The notes under the pieces are model-generated. The model did not search any database. It had not been told where the DNA came from and was given only the letters and a program-made list of their open reading frames with translations. A stretch of DNA of 64,000 nt. Origin: a methanogenic archaeon ISO4-H5 (lineage in GTDB: Archaea; Thermoplasmatota; Thermoplasmata; Methanomassiliicoccales; Methanomethylophilaceae). Positions 16,927 to 25,318 of this stretch are shown here, piece after piece. The DNA lies in the NCBI GenBank assembly GCA_001560915.1, contig CP014214.1:992001-1056000 (forward strand), in the 5' to 3' direction. Position 1 is the first letter of the stretch. Every line of letters begins with the position of its first letter. Both the position numbers and the translations under genes were made by a program.

Positions 16927-17283
16927 TCAGAGCGTGCAGAAGTGGCAGTTCATCCTACCGCACGCGGGGTTGTCGATCTTCCACTTGAGCGCCCACATCT
17001 TGAGGTCGTGCACGACGGTCATGAGTTCCCTGCTCATCTCGGTGAGGCGGTACTCACTCTTTACCGGAATGCAAGTGGTGTCCACCCTCTTCTCGATGAG
17101 TCCTTCCTCCTCCAGCTCCCTGAGGCGCTCGGCGAGGACCTTGGGGGTAATCTCCTTCATCGAACTCTTGATCGCCGAGAACCTCTGCCATTCCTCCCCC
17201 TTGGAGAGCTGATGGAGGATGAGAATCGCCCACTTCTTCGAGAGATACTCCATCGTCCTGTATACTGTGCACGTGTGATCCAT
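16927..17283 (-). CDS. HxlR-family winged-helix transcriptional regulator
   Basis: 118 residues. It has the typical HxlR layout: CTVYRTMEYLSKKWAILILHQLSKGE at the N-terminus, ITPKVLAERLRELEEEGLIEKRV recognition helix and wing, and YRLTEMSRELMTVVHDLKMWA. Cysteines lie at the N-terminus (CTVY) and in the tail (CGRMNCHFC), so thiol or metal sensing is possible. Divergent from hcp with an inverted repeat between them, which points to control of hcp. Confidence 0.9.
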   Translation of the reverse strand: MDHTCTVYRTMEYLSKKWAILILHQLSKGEEWQRFSAIKSSMKEITPKVLAERLRELEEEGLIEKRVDTTCIPVKSEYRLTEMSRELMTVVHDLKMWALKWKIDNPACGRMNCHFCTL

Positions 17284-17325
17284 GGTTTCCTCCTAGAAAC
17301 TGTCGGTATATATAATTTAGTATCT

Positions 17326-17346
17326 ATTTGATAGTCAATATCAAAT
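17326..17346 (+). promoter_or_regulatory. Inverted repeat between hxlR and hcp
   Basis: ATTTGATA-GTCAA-TATCAAAT, a perfect 8-bp inverted repeat. It overlaps the promoter region of hcp and lies close to the TATA-like box (TATATATAATTTAG, 17308-17320) of the divergent regulator. Likely operator of the HxlR protein. Confidence 0.6.
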
Positions 17347-17368
17347 TGATATCAGGAGTTAGACAAAG

Positions 17369-18898
17369 ATGCTTTGCAGACAGTGTGAAGAGGCCTGCGC
17401 CCCCGCAGGATGCACCAAGATCGGAATTTGCGGAAAGACCGAGGAGCTTTCGACCGCAATGGATACCCTCATAGGAACCCTGATAGAACTTGCCGCTTCG
17501 GGAAGGACCGGTTCGGAGGCTGACGAGATCATCGTGGATGGTCTCTTCATGACCCTCAGCAACACGAACTTCGACGAATCCAGGATTGTTTCCCTGACCG
17601 AGGCGGCCCGCCACCTCATCGGGGCACCGGTCGATATCCGTGTCCCCGACATCCTCTCCCTCGATGCCGACGAGGACCTCAGATCCCTCAAGGAGCTCCT
17701 TCTCTTGGGACTCAAGGGGATGGCTGCATACTACCATCACGCCAGGGTCCTCGGATACGGTGATGAGACCGTCACCGCATTCATCAGGAAGGCCCTGACC
17801 TCTTTGGCGAAGTCCCTTTCGGCCGACGAACTCGTAGCCCTCAACATGGAGTGCGGGACCGTCGGAGCGACCGTCCTGGCACTTCTGGATAAGGCTAACA
17901 CCGAGACCTATGGCACGCCCGAGATTACCAAGGTCCGCACCGGCGTAGGAAGGAATCCCGGAATCCTCATCACCGGCCACGACCTCAAGGATCTTGAACA
18001 GCTTCTCGAACAGACCCAGGGCACCGGTGTGGACGTCTACACCCACGGCGAGATGCTCGCCGCATCCTCCTATCCGGCCTTCAAGAAGTACAAGAACCTC
18101 GTCGGCAACTACGGCGGAGCATGGTATGCGCAGAAGGAGGAATTCGCAAGATTCAACGGACCTATCGTGGCCACCACCAACTGCGTCCTGATCCCCAAGG
18201 AAACCTATGCGGACAGACTCTACACCACCGGTACCGCCGGCATCCCCGGGACATTCAACATACCCTGTGTGGACGGGAAGAAGGATTTCAGCAGGGTCAT
18301 CGAACAGGCCAAGAAGTGTGCACCCCCCGAACAGATCGATGACAGGGAGCTCACCATAGGATTCGGACATTCGCAGGTGCTGTCTCTCGCTGACGCCATC
18401 GTGGGTGCGGTAAAGTCGGGAGCCATAAGCAGGTTCGTGGTCATGGCGGGATGCGACGGACACTTCGGGAAGAGGACATACTACACCGAGTTCGCCGAGT
18501 CGCTGCCCAAGGATACCGTGATCCTTACCGCCGGCTGCGCCAAGTACAGGCTTAACAGGCTCGACCTTGGAGATATCGGCGGTATCCCCCGTCTGATCGA
18601 CGCCGGACAGTGCAATGACTGTTACTCCCTGGTCGTCATCGCGCTCAAGCTGGCCGAGGTCTTCGGGACCGATGTGAACGGTCTGCCCCTGTCCTTCAAC
18701 ATCTCTTGGTACGAGCAGAAGGCCGTCCTCGTCCTGCTTACCCTGCTCAGCCTCGGTGTGAAGGACATCATGCTCGGCCCCAGGCTGCCCAAGTTCATCA
18801 GCCCGGGAATCCTGGATGTCCTCGTGAAGAACTTCGGCATCAAGGGCAACTCGACCGTCAGGGAGGACATGGTCATCCTGAATATCGCGGAACAGTGA
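17369..18898 (+). CDS. hcp: Hybrid-cluster protein (hydroxylamine/NO reductase)
   Basis: Handles reactive nitrogen species; Hcp proteins reduce NO or hydroxylamine and act under nitrosative stress. 509 residues. The N-terminal cysteines C3-x2-C6-x8-C15-x5-C21 match the proximal Fe-S cluster. Later motifs consistent with the hybrid cluster include [32 protein letters not shown]-like [10 protein letters not shown], and [14 protein letters not shown] precedes the ATG at 17369. Divergent from an HxlR regulator and followed by an HPP protein. Confidence 0.95.
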   Translation: MLCRQCEEACAPAGCTKIGICGKTEELSTAMDTLIGTLIELAASGRTGSEADEIIVDGLFMTLSNTNFDESRIVSLTEAARHLIGAPVDIRVPDILSLDADEDLRSLKELLLLGLKGMAAYYHHARVLGYGDETVTAFIRKALTSLAKSLSADELVALNMECGTVGATVLALLDKANTETYGTPEITKVRTGVGRNPGILITGHDLKDLEQLLEQTQGTGVDVYTHGEMLAASSYPAFKKYKNLVGNYGGAWYAQKEEFARFNGPIVATTNCVLIPKETYADRLYTTGTAGIPGTFNIPCVDGKKDFSRVIEQAKKCAPPEQIDDRELTIGFGHSQVLSLADAIVGAVKSGAISRFVVMAGCDGHFGKRTYYTEFAESLPKDTVILTAGCAKYRLNRLDLGDIGGIPRLIDAGQCNDCYSLVVIALKLAEVFGTDVNGLPLSFNISWYEQKAVLVLLTLLSLGVKDIMLGPRLPKFISPGILDVLVKNFGIKGNSTVREDMVILNIAEQ

Positions 18899-18907
18899 AC
18901 ATAACAG

Positions 18908-18930
18908 CGGGGGATCGCCTCTATCCCCCG
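18908..18930 (+). terminator. Hairpin after hcp
   Basis: CGGGGGAT/ATCCCCCG stem 9 nt after the hcp stop, followed by moderately T-rich sequence. Confidence 0.6.
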
Positions 18931-18975
18931 TTAACACCTTTATACAGCTTGAAAATACCCACAGAAGACGATAAC

Positions 18976-19497
18976 ATGGAGAACCCTTTCAGACCCTCGG
19001 AGAAGTACACGATGCCGGTAATCCTCATCACCGCCGTATTCTCCTTCATCGGAATTGCAGTGCTCGGGCTCATCGACCAGAGCGTGAACATCGACGGCTG
19101 CCGCAGCCAATTCATCGTGGCTTCCTTCGGATCCACTGCGGTACTGATTTATGCAGCGCCCAAAGCGCCTTTCTCCAAACCCAAGAATGTCTTCTTCAGC
19201 CATATCTTCGCGGCGATATTCTCCGTGACCGTTGCTGTGATCTTCGATATGGCAGGACAGCTGCAGGAACTCAATTGGATCTGCTGCGGAATATGCGTCA
19301 CCGGTTCCATCCTCATCATGATGGCCACCGGCACCATCCATCCCCCCGCGGGAGCCACCGCACTGACCTGTGCCATCAGCATGATCACTGACTATCAGTT
19401 CATAGTCTTCCCGCTGGTGCTGGGTCTTCTTGCCATGATGGCCGTTGCGTACGGCGCCAACTGGTGCAGGGACAGGTACGTCCCCGCCAAGGAATGA
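18976..19497 (+). CDS. HPP-family integral membrane protein
   Basis: 173 residues, four hydrophobic helices. It contains the naming signature GTIHPPAGATAL (about residues 119-130) and the upstream FGSTAVLIYAAPKAPFSKPKN segment typical of HPP domains. Plant and cyanobacterial HPP proteins move nitrite. Placement after hcp, a nitrogen-oxide enzyme, makes a nitrogen-oxyanion role plausible here, but this is inference. The start is the ATG at 18976, shortly after a TATA-like CCTTTATAC. Confidence 0.88.
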   Translation: MENPFRPSEKYTMPVILITAVFSFIGIAVLGLIDQSVNIDGCRSQFIVASFGSTAVLIYAAPKAPFSKPKNVFFSHIFAAIFSVTVAVIFDMAGQLQELNWICCGICVTGSILIMMATGTIHPPAGATALTCAISMITDYQFIVFPLVLGLLAMMAVAYGANWCRDRYVPAKE

Positions 19498-19528
19498 GGA
19501 CGGGGGATTTCCCCCGCCCCCGGGAAAA

Positions 19529-20314
19529 TCATTTCCTTTTCTTGTTGTCGGGTTTGTAGGATTTGAGCCACTTCACGAGTTCGGCGTCGGCGTCCGTCCA
19601 AGCGGGTGTCTCTCCGGCCTCGATGTAGTCATGGTACCACTGCTCGGCGTCGGCCATGGGTTTGGTCATGTCGGGTTTATCCATCTTTATGAGGACGGTG
19701 TTCTCCGGAGTGGGCACCCAGAATGCGGGGCGGTCGTAATCGTCGTCCTGCAGGAATCCCACGGCGAAAACAATGGTATCGAGGTTGGATAATTCAGCGT
19801 AGAGTCCGGCCTGCATGATATAGGAAGGGGGCACAATGGTCACGTTGCCCTCGGAATCCAGCCACTTCTCGCGATCGTGGGAGGTCTTGATCTCGAGGAT
19901 CGCCTGCCTCTTCCCGCCGTATGCGATGTATCCGTCGACCAGTCCGCCGAACATCTTGTTGTCGTGGAAATGGTCGTAACCGCACTTCTCCTTCTCGACA
20001 GGCTCCTCGATGATGACTTGGGAACCCTTCTCCAGACCGAGCATAGGTGCAAGCATTTCGGATGCGTTCTTACGGACGTACGACCTGATCTTGGGCTCGA
20101 GGACGTTGCCTGCTTCCATGTACTTGTTGGTCTTGTCCCCCGGATACAGTCCTGCGATCTCGCATGCAATCTTGAAAGGGGTGATGAGGTCGCTCATGCC
20201 GAGGATGGGGCCGAGCTTGGTGCCGGATATCTTCTTCTTCCGGTAGAGATCGAAGACAACGGTGCGGGTCTCGTCGTCGATCTCGATGATGTTTATCCTG
20301 CCGTCGAATGCCAT
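19529..20314 (-). CDS. YqaJ-like PD-(D/E)XK nuclease-fold protein
   Basis: 261 residues. It shows the order expected for lambda-exonuclease/YqaJ-type nucleases: an early MEAGNVLEPKIRSYV (Glu of the fold), then GGLVDGYIAYGGKRQAILEIKTS with the D-x(n)-E-x-K catalytic core, and PPSYIMQAGLYAEL (Gln motif). Usually these are recombination exonucleases of phages or RecB-like enzymes. Here it stands alone with no phage genes, so its partner is unknown. The start MAFDGRIN (20314) leaves room for the divergent promoter; the longer frame upstream overlaps the next gene. Confidence 0.75.
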   Translation of the reverse strand: MAFDGRINIIEIDDETRTVVFDLYRKKKISGTKLGPILGMSDLITPFKIACEIAGLYPGDKTNKYMEAGNVLEPKIRSYVRKNASEMLAPMLGLEKGSQVIIEEPVEKEKCGYDHFHDNKMFGGLVDGYIAYGGKRQAILEIKTSHDREKWLDSEGNVTIVPPSYIMQAGLYAELSNLDTIVFAVGFLQDDDYDRPAFWVPTPENTVLIKMDKPDMTKPMADAEQWYHDYIEAGETPAWTDADAELVKWLKSYKPDNKKRK

Positions 20315-20388
20315 GCGGGAGTGATTGGCGAAGTTGGTTAAATCCCTGCGCTCGAAGACTACAAAAACCGCCCGCACCATGCGTATGC

Positions 20389-20712
20389 ATGGAGAACAGT
20401 GAGTTCGCACAGAACGCCGCCCCCGCGGGATTCTACCTTCCCGTACTCGCGGTCATCATGTTCTCCCTTTTCGAAGTGAAGTTCGGTTACGCCATGGCGG
20501 TCTGGGCGGTCATAGCGGTCGTGGAAGTCCTCGTGTGCTGGAAGGCCCCGCACATGGCCGTGTTCTTCGGCCCGGTGTACTGCATCTGCCTCGCCGTGGA
20601 CCTGTGGTACCCCTACGGATTCACCGTTTTGGTATTGCCACTGGCACTTCTGATATCACTGCTTTTCGCGTACCTCGCGGTGAAGCTCCTCCGCAGGAAG
20701 AAGAGGCACTGA
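20389..20712 (+). CDS. Small integral membrane protein
   Basis: 107 residues with about three to four hydrophobic helices (residues about 15-35, 38-55, 57-75, 78-100) and a basic tail LRRKKRH. No family recognised. It is divergent from the YqaJ-like gene, with 74 nt between starts, and ends exactly where the convergent next gene ends, with no spacer. Confidence 0.7.
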   Translation: MENSEFAQNAAPAGFYLPVLAVIMFSLFEVKFGYAMAVWAVIAVVEVLVCWKAPHMAVFFGPVYCICLAVDLWYPYGFTVLVLPLALLISLLFAYLAVKLLRRKKRH

Positions 20713-21930
20713 TCACGGATAGTAGACGCACCGGTAGGTGAAGTTCTGCGGCAACGCGAGATGCATCGACATGAGCTCCTTGCCGGTCGAGAAGTCATAC
20801 ACGCTCATGCATACGTTGTCGTTCTGCGCATCGCCCCATCCGATGGCATAGACCTCGTCGTAGAGGTGCTGGACGGAACCGCAGGCGGCCGAGAACTTGC
20901 CAGGCACCGAATACTCCTTGAAGTCCAGGAGGGTGCGGTTGGCCATGTCCACCTCGTAGATGCAGATGCGGGTATGGCCGATGATGTTGTGGTTATCGAA
21001 CACCATGACAGTGTCGCCGTCAACGGTAACATAGTGCTGGCCGGAGGTCTTCTGCTCGTCGGAGAGGCCGAACATGTCCTCGGGGCCGGAGAGCTTCCAC
21101 TTGATCTGGTCGGTCTGCTTGGTGCGGTCGAGGCACATGACGGTGTCGAGGTGGCGGAACGAGCACACCAGGTCGCCGTCCTCGTTCAGGCGCATGGCGT
21201 TGAAGTGCACGTAGTCGGGAGCGTCCACGGTCTCGTTGGCGAAGTCGTTGGCGGAGGGTGTCGCATCGGTCTGGGTCATACCGTAGATCTCGGGATAGTC
21301 GATGCTCTTCCAGTCCCATACGACCTTGCCGTGGTCGACCTCCTGAAGGTAGGAGTAGATGACCTTCTTGCCCTCGTAGCCGGGGTTGTTGTAGACGGCG
21401 TCCTTGATGTAACCGGACAGGATGTAATGGTCGAGGTCGATCATCAGGAAATCGTGTCCGTCGACCGGGTGTCCCTTGTCCACCGTAGCGGACTGCTCGA
21501 AGGAGATCTTCTTCACCGTGTTGAAGTTGGAATCCATGACGATACGGTAGCCGGGCGCGTATCCTGGCAGACCGTACTTGTCGAAACGGCTGTCCTGCGA
21601 ATGGTAGCTGTAGTAGGTCTCGCCGTTGATGACGTGCTTCTTGAAGTCCCAATAACCGGTCTTCACACCGTCGTCCTTGTGGTCGGTGTGCTTGGCCCAT
21701 ACGATGTCCCCCTTCCCGTCGAGCATCATGATGTTCTGCGTGTAGACGAAGGAAATGTAGTAGTTGCCGGGAAGGTCGGTGGACCCCTCGATGTGGTGGA
21801 TGGGGAGTCCGTCGGGCACCTGGAAACTGTCGTCGCGGGTGACGTTGACGAAACCTACGACGGAGATGCTGGCAGCTACCATTAAGCAGGCGACGAGGGC
21901 TACCCCGAGGGTCATGGATTGGTTCGACAA
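20713..21930 (-). CDS. Secreted arylsulfotransferase-like (ASST) protein
   Basis: 405 residues. An N-terminal hydrophobic segment (residues about 7-28) acts as signal or anchor. The rest is a beta-propeller-like sequence with repeated units resembling the ASST family: GHPVDGHDFLMIDLDHYILSGY, YVHFNAMRLNEDGDLVCSFRHLDTVMCLDR and GQHYVTVDGDTVMVFDNHN. Bacterial AssT transfers sulfate from phenolic esters at a catalytic His in the periplasm. Equivalent His residues seem present, but I cannot confirm the active site. In an archaeon the substrate is unknown, and the protein may simply be a surface propeller. Confidence 0.75.
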   Translation of the reverse strand: MSNQSMTLGVALVACLMVAASISVVGFVNVTRDDSFQVPDGLPIHHIEGSTDLPGNYYISFVYTQNIMMLDGKGDIVWAKHTDHKDDGVKTGYWDFKKHVINGETYYSYHSQDSRFDKYGLPGYAPGYRIVMDSNFNTVKKISFEQSATVDKGHPVDGHDFLMIDLDHYILSGYIKDAVYNNPGYEGKKVIYSYLQEVDHGKVVWDWKSIDYPEIYGMTQTDATPSANDFANETVDAPDYVHFNAMRLNEDGDLVCSFRHLDTVMCLDRTKQTDQIKWKLSGPEDMFGLSDEQKTSGQHYVTVDGDTVMVFDNHNIIGHTRICIYEVDMANRTLLDFKEYSVPGKFSAACGSVQHLYDEVYAIGWGDAQNDNVCMSVYDFSTGKELMSMHLALPQNFTYRCVYYP

Positions 21931-22008
21931 GGTTTGGGCCTCCTTGCGTTAATAATCCGCGTCATGGTCTTTAATAGATATCGTGAACGGAGTACCGGCG
22001 CGATAAGC

Positions 22009-22034
22009 GCTAACTGCAGTATCCCCGTTTTATA
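22009..22034 (+). promoter_or_regulatory. Promoter with 12-nt box 7 nt before TATA
   Basis: GCTAACTGCAGT (22009-22020), 7 nt, then TTTTATA (22028-22034), 25 nt before the ATG at 22059, suggesting a leaderless transcript. The same box with one change and the same 7-nt spacing precedes the T2SF-like gene at 27667. Confidence 0.55.
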
Positions 22035-22058
22035 CTCCCCGACCATGGTATTCCAACC

Positions 22059-22577
22059 ATGAATCCATTCAGGAAGAACAAAAAGAATACCGTTCCCGGA
22101 ACCGCCCAAATAAACAGGGAATCAGGTTCTCTGATCATATCATGCAGTGGCTGCGGACAGCTGCCCGATCCCTCGACTCCCGCATGTGCCAGATGTATCT
22201 GCGAAGCTATCGCATCTGAGGGTCCTGCCGAGAGGATAAGGCTTTCTGGAACACGCGATACGGAGATCTCCGGCAATGCCGCACAGATCCTCTGCGGACT
22301 GGCGACCCTCAGCATCCCGGTCGTAAACGATATGCAGGGAAGACGCTGCTCCAACTGCAGCCGTTCCCCCTCAAATATCCTAGAGACCGCATGGGCGGAT
22401 TTCCCGGAACCGTCCATCGCACCCGCCATGTCAAGACTCTACTCGGATGCGGGTGACGGTCCCGAATGCACTGTCTGCATGCAGAAGACCTATGCCGCCC
22501 TGAAGAAGGCGGAGGAGGACCTTGCTGACATCCGCAGCAGGGCTTCCGCGATGGCCAGGAACGGAGGCGGTTACTGA
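22059..22577 (+). CDS. Cysteine-rich protein upstream of secretion ATPase
   Basis: 172 residues. It holds three CxxC pairs, SCSGCGQ, ACARCICEA and RRCSNCSRS, plus a fourth, PECTVCMQK, suggesting one or two zinc-ribbon folds. The C-terminus is a predicted helix (KKAEEDLADIRSRASAMA). No family recognised. Its stop overlaps the ATPase start by one base, so it is translated with it and likely works with it, perhaps as a regulator or assembly factor. That is inference. Confidence 0.7.
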   Translation: MNPFRKNKKNTVPGTAQINRESGSLIISCSGCGQLPDPSTPACARCICEAIASEGPAERIRLSGTRDTEISGNAAQILCGLATLSIPVVNDMQGRRCSNCSRSPSNILETAWADFPEPSIAPAMSRLYSDAGDGPECTVCMQKTYAALKKAEEDLADIRSRASAMARNGGGY

Positions 22578-24322
22578 TGTTCTCTGCCAGGAAGAAGCGT
22601 CAGAACTTCTTTCAGCAGAACGGTCCGGTGTTCGTCGGGACGGATAACATACCTCCGTCCTCCCCTCCCGTGCCCCAGAGCTCGTTCAGAGAGGATCTGA
22701 AAACGGTGATCGGTACGGGCCTCCGCACCAAACCGCGCTATGCCGAATGCTGGCTGGTCGGGAACGTCGGACAGCTGGATATCATAGAGGAATATGACAC
22801 CCCGAACGGACATGTGGTGATCGGGACCGCCCCCGATGGGGAGACCGAATACAATCTACTACCTACGGAGTACACCTGCTCCGATACCGTGAACTCGGTC
22901 ATAGAGAATGCTATCGAAGAAATCCGCCGCGGTTTCCGTAAATCCGGAGCATATACGGACAGATTCCGTATGAATCTGGCCGTGAGGGACGTCCTTTCGG
23001 CTGATTCCGACACCCTCCTGATGGCCTGCGGCGGGAATGCTCAGGCAGCGGAAGGGCTTGCCTCGAACATCTGCGACATCGTCTACCGCTACACCGTAGG
23101 ACTCGGGGTATTCGACGTCCTTCTCGACGATCCCCGTCTTGAGGATATCTACGTGGACGCACCCTGTGACAAGAACCGCATCCATGTGACACTTTCTGGC
23201 ATCAAGGGCGGCAACTCCCACCTGCGCTGCAGGACCAACCTCGTCGTCGAGAGGAGGGAGATAATGAATCTTATCTGCGCACTCAAGAGGATGAGCGGTC
23301 TCCCCTACTGCGAATCCAATCCTGTGCTTGAAACGGATATGCGCGACGGGAACGCCCGTGCAACCGTCATCGGTTATCCTCTCAGCCCCAATGGGGACGC
23401 GGTTTCCATCCGCAAGCATTCATCCGACCCCTGGACCATCACCAGACTCATAGCAAACGGAACCATCGACGCTTACACAGCAGGATTGCTATCCTTCCTC
23501 GTTCAGAACAGGGCCACCCTGCTCATCTGCGGTGCGAGGGGAGCAGGAAAGAGCTCCCTCCTCTCGGCGATGATGCTGGAATTCGACAAATCTACCAGGA
23601 TTCTTACCATAGAGGACACCAGGGAGCTGCCTACGCAGCAGATGCGTTCACTAGGTTACAAGGTGCAATCCATGGTGGTCGACGACCATATGGACGGAGA
23701 CAGTCTCTCCAGGGCCAACGAAGCACTCAGGGTATCCCTCCGTATGGGAGAATCGGCGATCATCCTCGGGGAAGTCAGGGGAGAGGAAGCCAAGACCCTT
23801 TACGAGAGCATGAGGACAGGCAGGGCGGGAAGTTCCATCATGGGTACCATCCACGGGGATTCGGCCAAGAGCGTATTCGACAGGGTCGTTCATGATCTCG
23901 GTATACAGCCGGAGGCGTTCATGGCAACCGAGGTCCTTGTCACCGTGGGAACATTCGCCGACAGGGCGACAGGCGCTCAGAGCAGGAGGATATCCGAGAT
24001 AGCGGCGACCTCCGACCGTGTTGGAAAGTTCACAGAGATGTCGGGAACGAAAGCCATGTTCCAGACACCCGTGATGAGACGTATCTCCTCCAACACGGGC
24101 ATGTCCCAGAAGGAGATCGAGAATGACATCGAAGCCCGCGCTCAGCTCCGCCGCATCCTTGCCGAATCGGGGAAGAATGATCCTCAGTATCTGGAGCCTG
24201 AATGGATCGGTATCGCCAATGCCTACCTCGACAGGAATGCGGGAAAGGACGCGGATGTGATAGCTGCAGGATTCAGAGACAAGTACGGCCTCAGACAGGA
24301 TACGGAACCTGCAGATTCCTGA
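22577..24322 (+). CDS. Type II/IV secretion system ATPase (TadA/GspE/FlaI-like)
   Basis: Hexameric motor that would power assembly or retraction of a pilus-like or archaellum-like filament from the cytoplasmic face. 581 residues. The N-terminal domain extends to about residue 200. Walker A ICGARGAGKSSL lies around residues 314-325, TIEDTRELP (Asp box) around 342, Walker B AIILGEVRGEEA around 393, and MGTIHGDSAKSV (His box) around 430. The partner membrane protein is not next to it but 3.3 kb downstream, behind two unrelated genes. No pilin-like gene is seen nearby. Confidence 0.9.
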   Translation: MFSARKKRQNFFQQNGPVFVGTDNIPPSSPPVPQSSFREDLKTVIGTGLRTKPRYAECWLVGNVGQLDIIEEYDTPNGHVVIGTAPDGETEYNLLPTEYTCSDTVNSVIENAIEEIRRGFRKSGAYTDRFRMNLAVRDVLSADSDTLLMACGGNAQAAEGLASNICDIVYRYTVGLGVFDVLLDDPRLEDIYVDAPCDKNRIHVTLSGIKGGNSHLRCRTNLVVERREIMNLICALKRMSGLPYCESNPVLETDMRDGNARATVIGYPLSPNGDAVSIRKHSSDPWTITRLIANGTIDAYTAGLLSFLVQNRATLLICGARGAGKSSLLSAMMLEFDKSTRILTIEDTRELPTQQMRSLGYKVQSMVVDDHMDGDSLSRANEALRVSLRMGESAIILGEVRGEEAKTLYESMRTGRAGSSIMGTIHGDSAKSVFDRVVHDLGIQPEAFMATEVLVTVGTFADRATGAQSRRISEIAATSDRVGKFTEMSGTKAMFQTPVMRRISSNTGMSQKEIENDIEARAQLRRILAESGKNDPQYLEPEWIGIANAYLDRNAGKDADVIAAGFRDKYGLRQDTEPADS

Positions 24323-24385
24323 TGGTTTGGACATTCGGTCATACAGAGTAGAATACGCTTTATTACAGTTGGGCGTTGACCAATC

Positions 24386-25027
24386 ATGGTTGATGAGGAG
24401 ATCTTCGTGAAAGCTCATGATTTCATCCGTTCTCTCTTCGATGGAGACGGGAGCGGACACGATTACTATCACTCCGTCCGCGTACACGATCTCGCCGTCA
24501 CGATCCAGCGTTCGGAAGGCGGGGATCTTCTCCTGATCAGGCTCGCCGCATTGCTCCATGATGCCGATGACCGCAAGCTGTTCGGCTCGGAGGGCAGTCG
24601 GAATGCCAAAGGATTCATGGAACGGAACGGAATCCCCGAGGATGTTCAGAACAAGGTCCTCGCGATCATCTCTCAGATTTCCTTCAAAGGTTCGGAGACC
24701 GTTGTCCCCGATACTCTCGAGGGTAAAATCGTGCAGGATGCCGACCGTCTCGACGCCATCGGTGCCATCGGAATCGCAAGAGCCTTCGCATACGGAGGCA
24801 GCAGGTCCCGTCCGATGCATCTGCCCGACTCGAAGCCCATCATGGGCATGGATGCGGAAACCTATTACAAAAACGAGGGTTCGACGGTCAACCACTTCTA
24901 CGAAAAGCTGCTCCTTCTCAAGGATCTCATGAACACCGACACCGCCAAGGAGATCGCTTCCCAAAGACACGAGTTCATGGAATCTTTCCTGAAAGAGTTC
25001 TATGCCGAATGGGACGGGCTTCGCTGA
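24386..25027 (+). CDS. HD-domain phosphohydrolase
   Basis: 213 residues. The metal-binding motif runs H-D-Y-Y-H (GSGHDYYHSVRVHDLA), then LLHDADD with the HD pair and later IVQDADRLDAIGAIGIARAFAYGG, which is the YedJ-type HD hydrolase pattern. It probably hydrolyses a phosphate ester of a nucleotide or similar. It lies between the secretion ATPase and the ribonucleotide reductase with its own AT-rich promoter. A specific substrate cannot be inferred. Confidence 0.88.
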   Translation: MVDEEIFVKAHDFIRSLFDGDGSGHDYYHSVRVHDLAVTIQRSEGGDLLLIRLAALLHDADDRKLFGSEGSRNAKGFMERNGIPEDVQNKVLAIISQISFKGSETVVPDTLEGKIVQDADRLDAIGAIGIARAFAYGGSRSRPMHLPDSKPIMGMDAETYYKNEGSTVNHFYEKLLLLKDLMNTDTAKEIASQRHEFMESFLKEFYAEWDGLR

Positions 25028-25202
25028 AGCATCGCTCCGGATTCCGCCGCGCCGGATGAGCCGAAATTCGGCTCCGAAAACCCCCTATGACCATCAAATA
25101 AATCCTACAACAATCGTGGTTAGATACCCCTGTTGAGGTACCTGATATGCCAGATATCTAGAAGCCGTCCGAAGCCTCCGGAAAGCCCTTTAAAAACGGC
25201 TC

Positions 25203-25218
25203 GATATCGACAGTTGGA
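25203..25218 (+). promoter_or_regulatory. 16-nt box shared with mtaC copy 1 promoter
   Basis: GATATCGACAGTTGGA, followed by TGTATACG, in the 291-nt gap before nrdJ. The identical word in the same orientation lies before mtaC1. Elsewhere in this gap there is a palindrome, GAGCCGAAATTCGGCTC (25059-25075), probably the terminator of the HD gene. Confidence 0.5.
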
Positions 25219-25318
25219 TGTATACGTTCTGTTGTTGGATATGATTTTTGTCCTTATCAAATTTCATTAGTACAAACCTTAAAAACGATGGGCGTGATTG
25301 CATTTCGGAAGGTCAATT

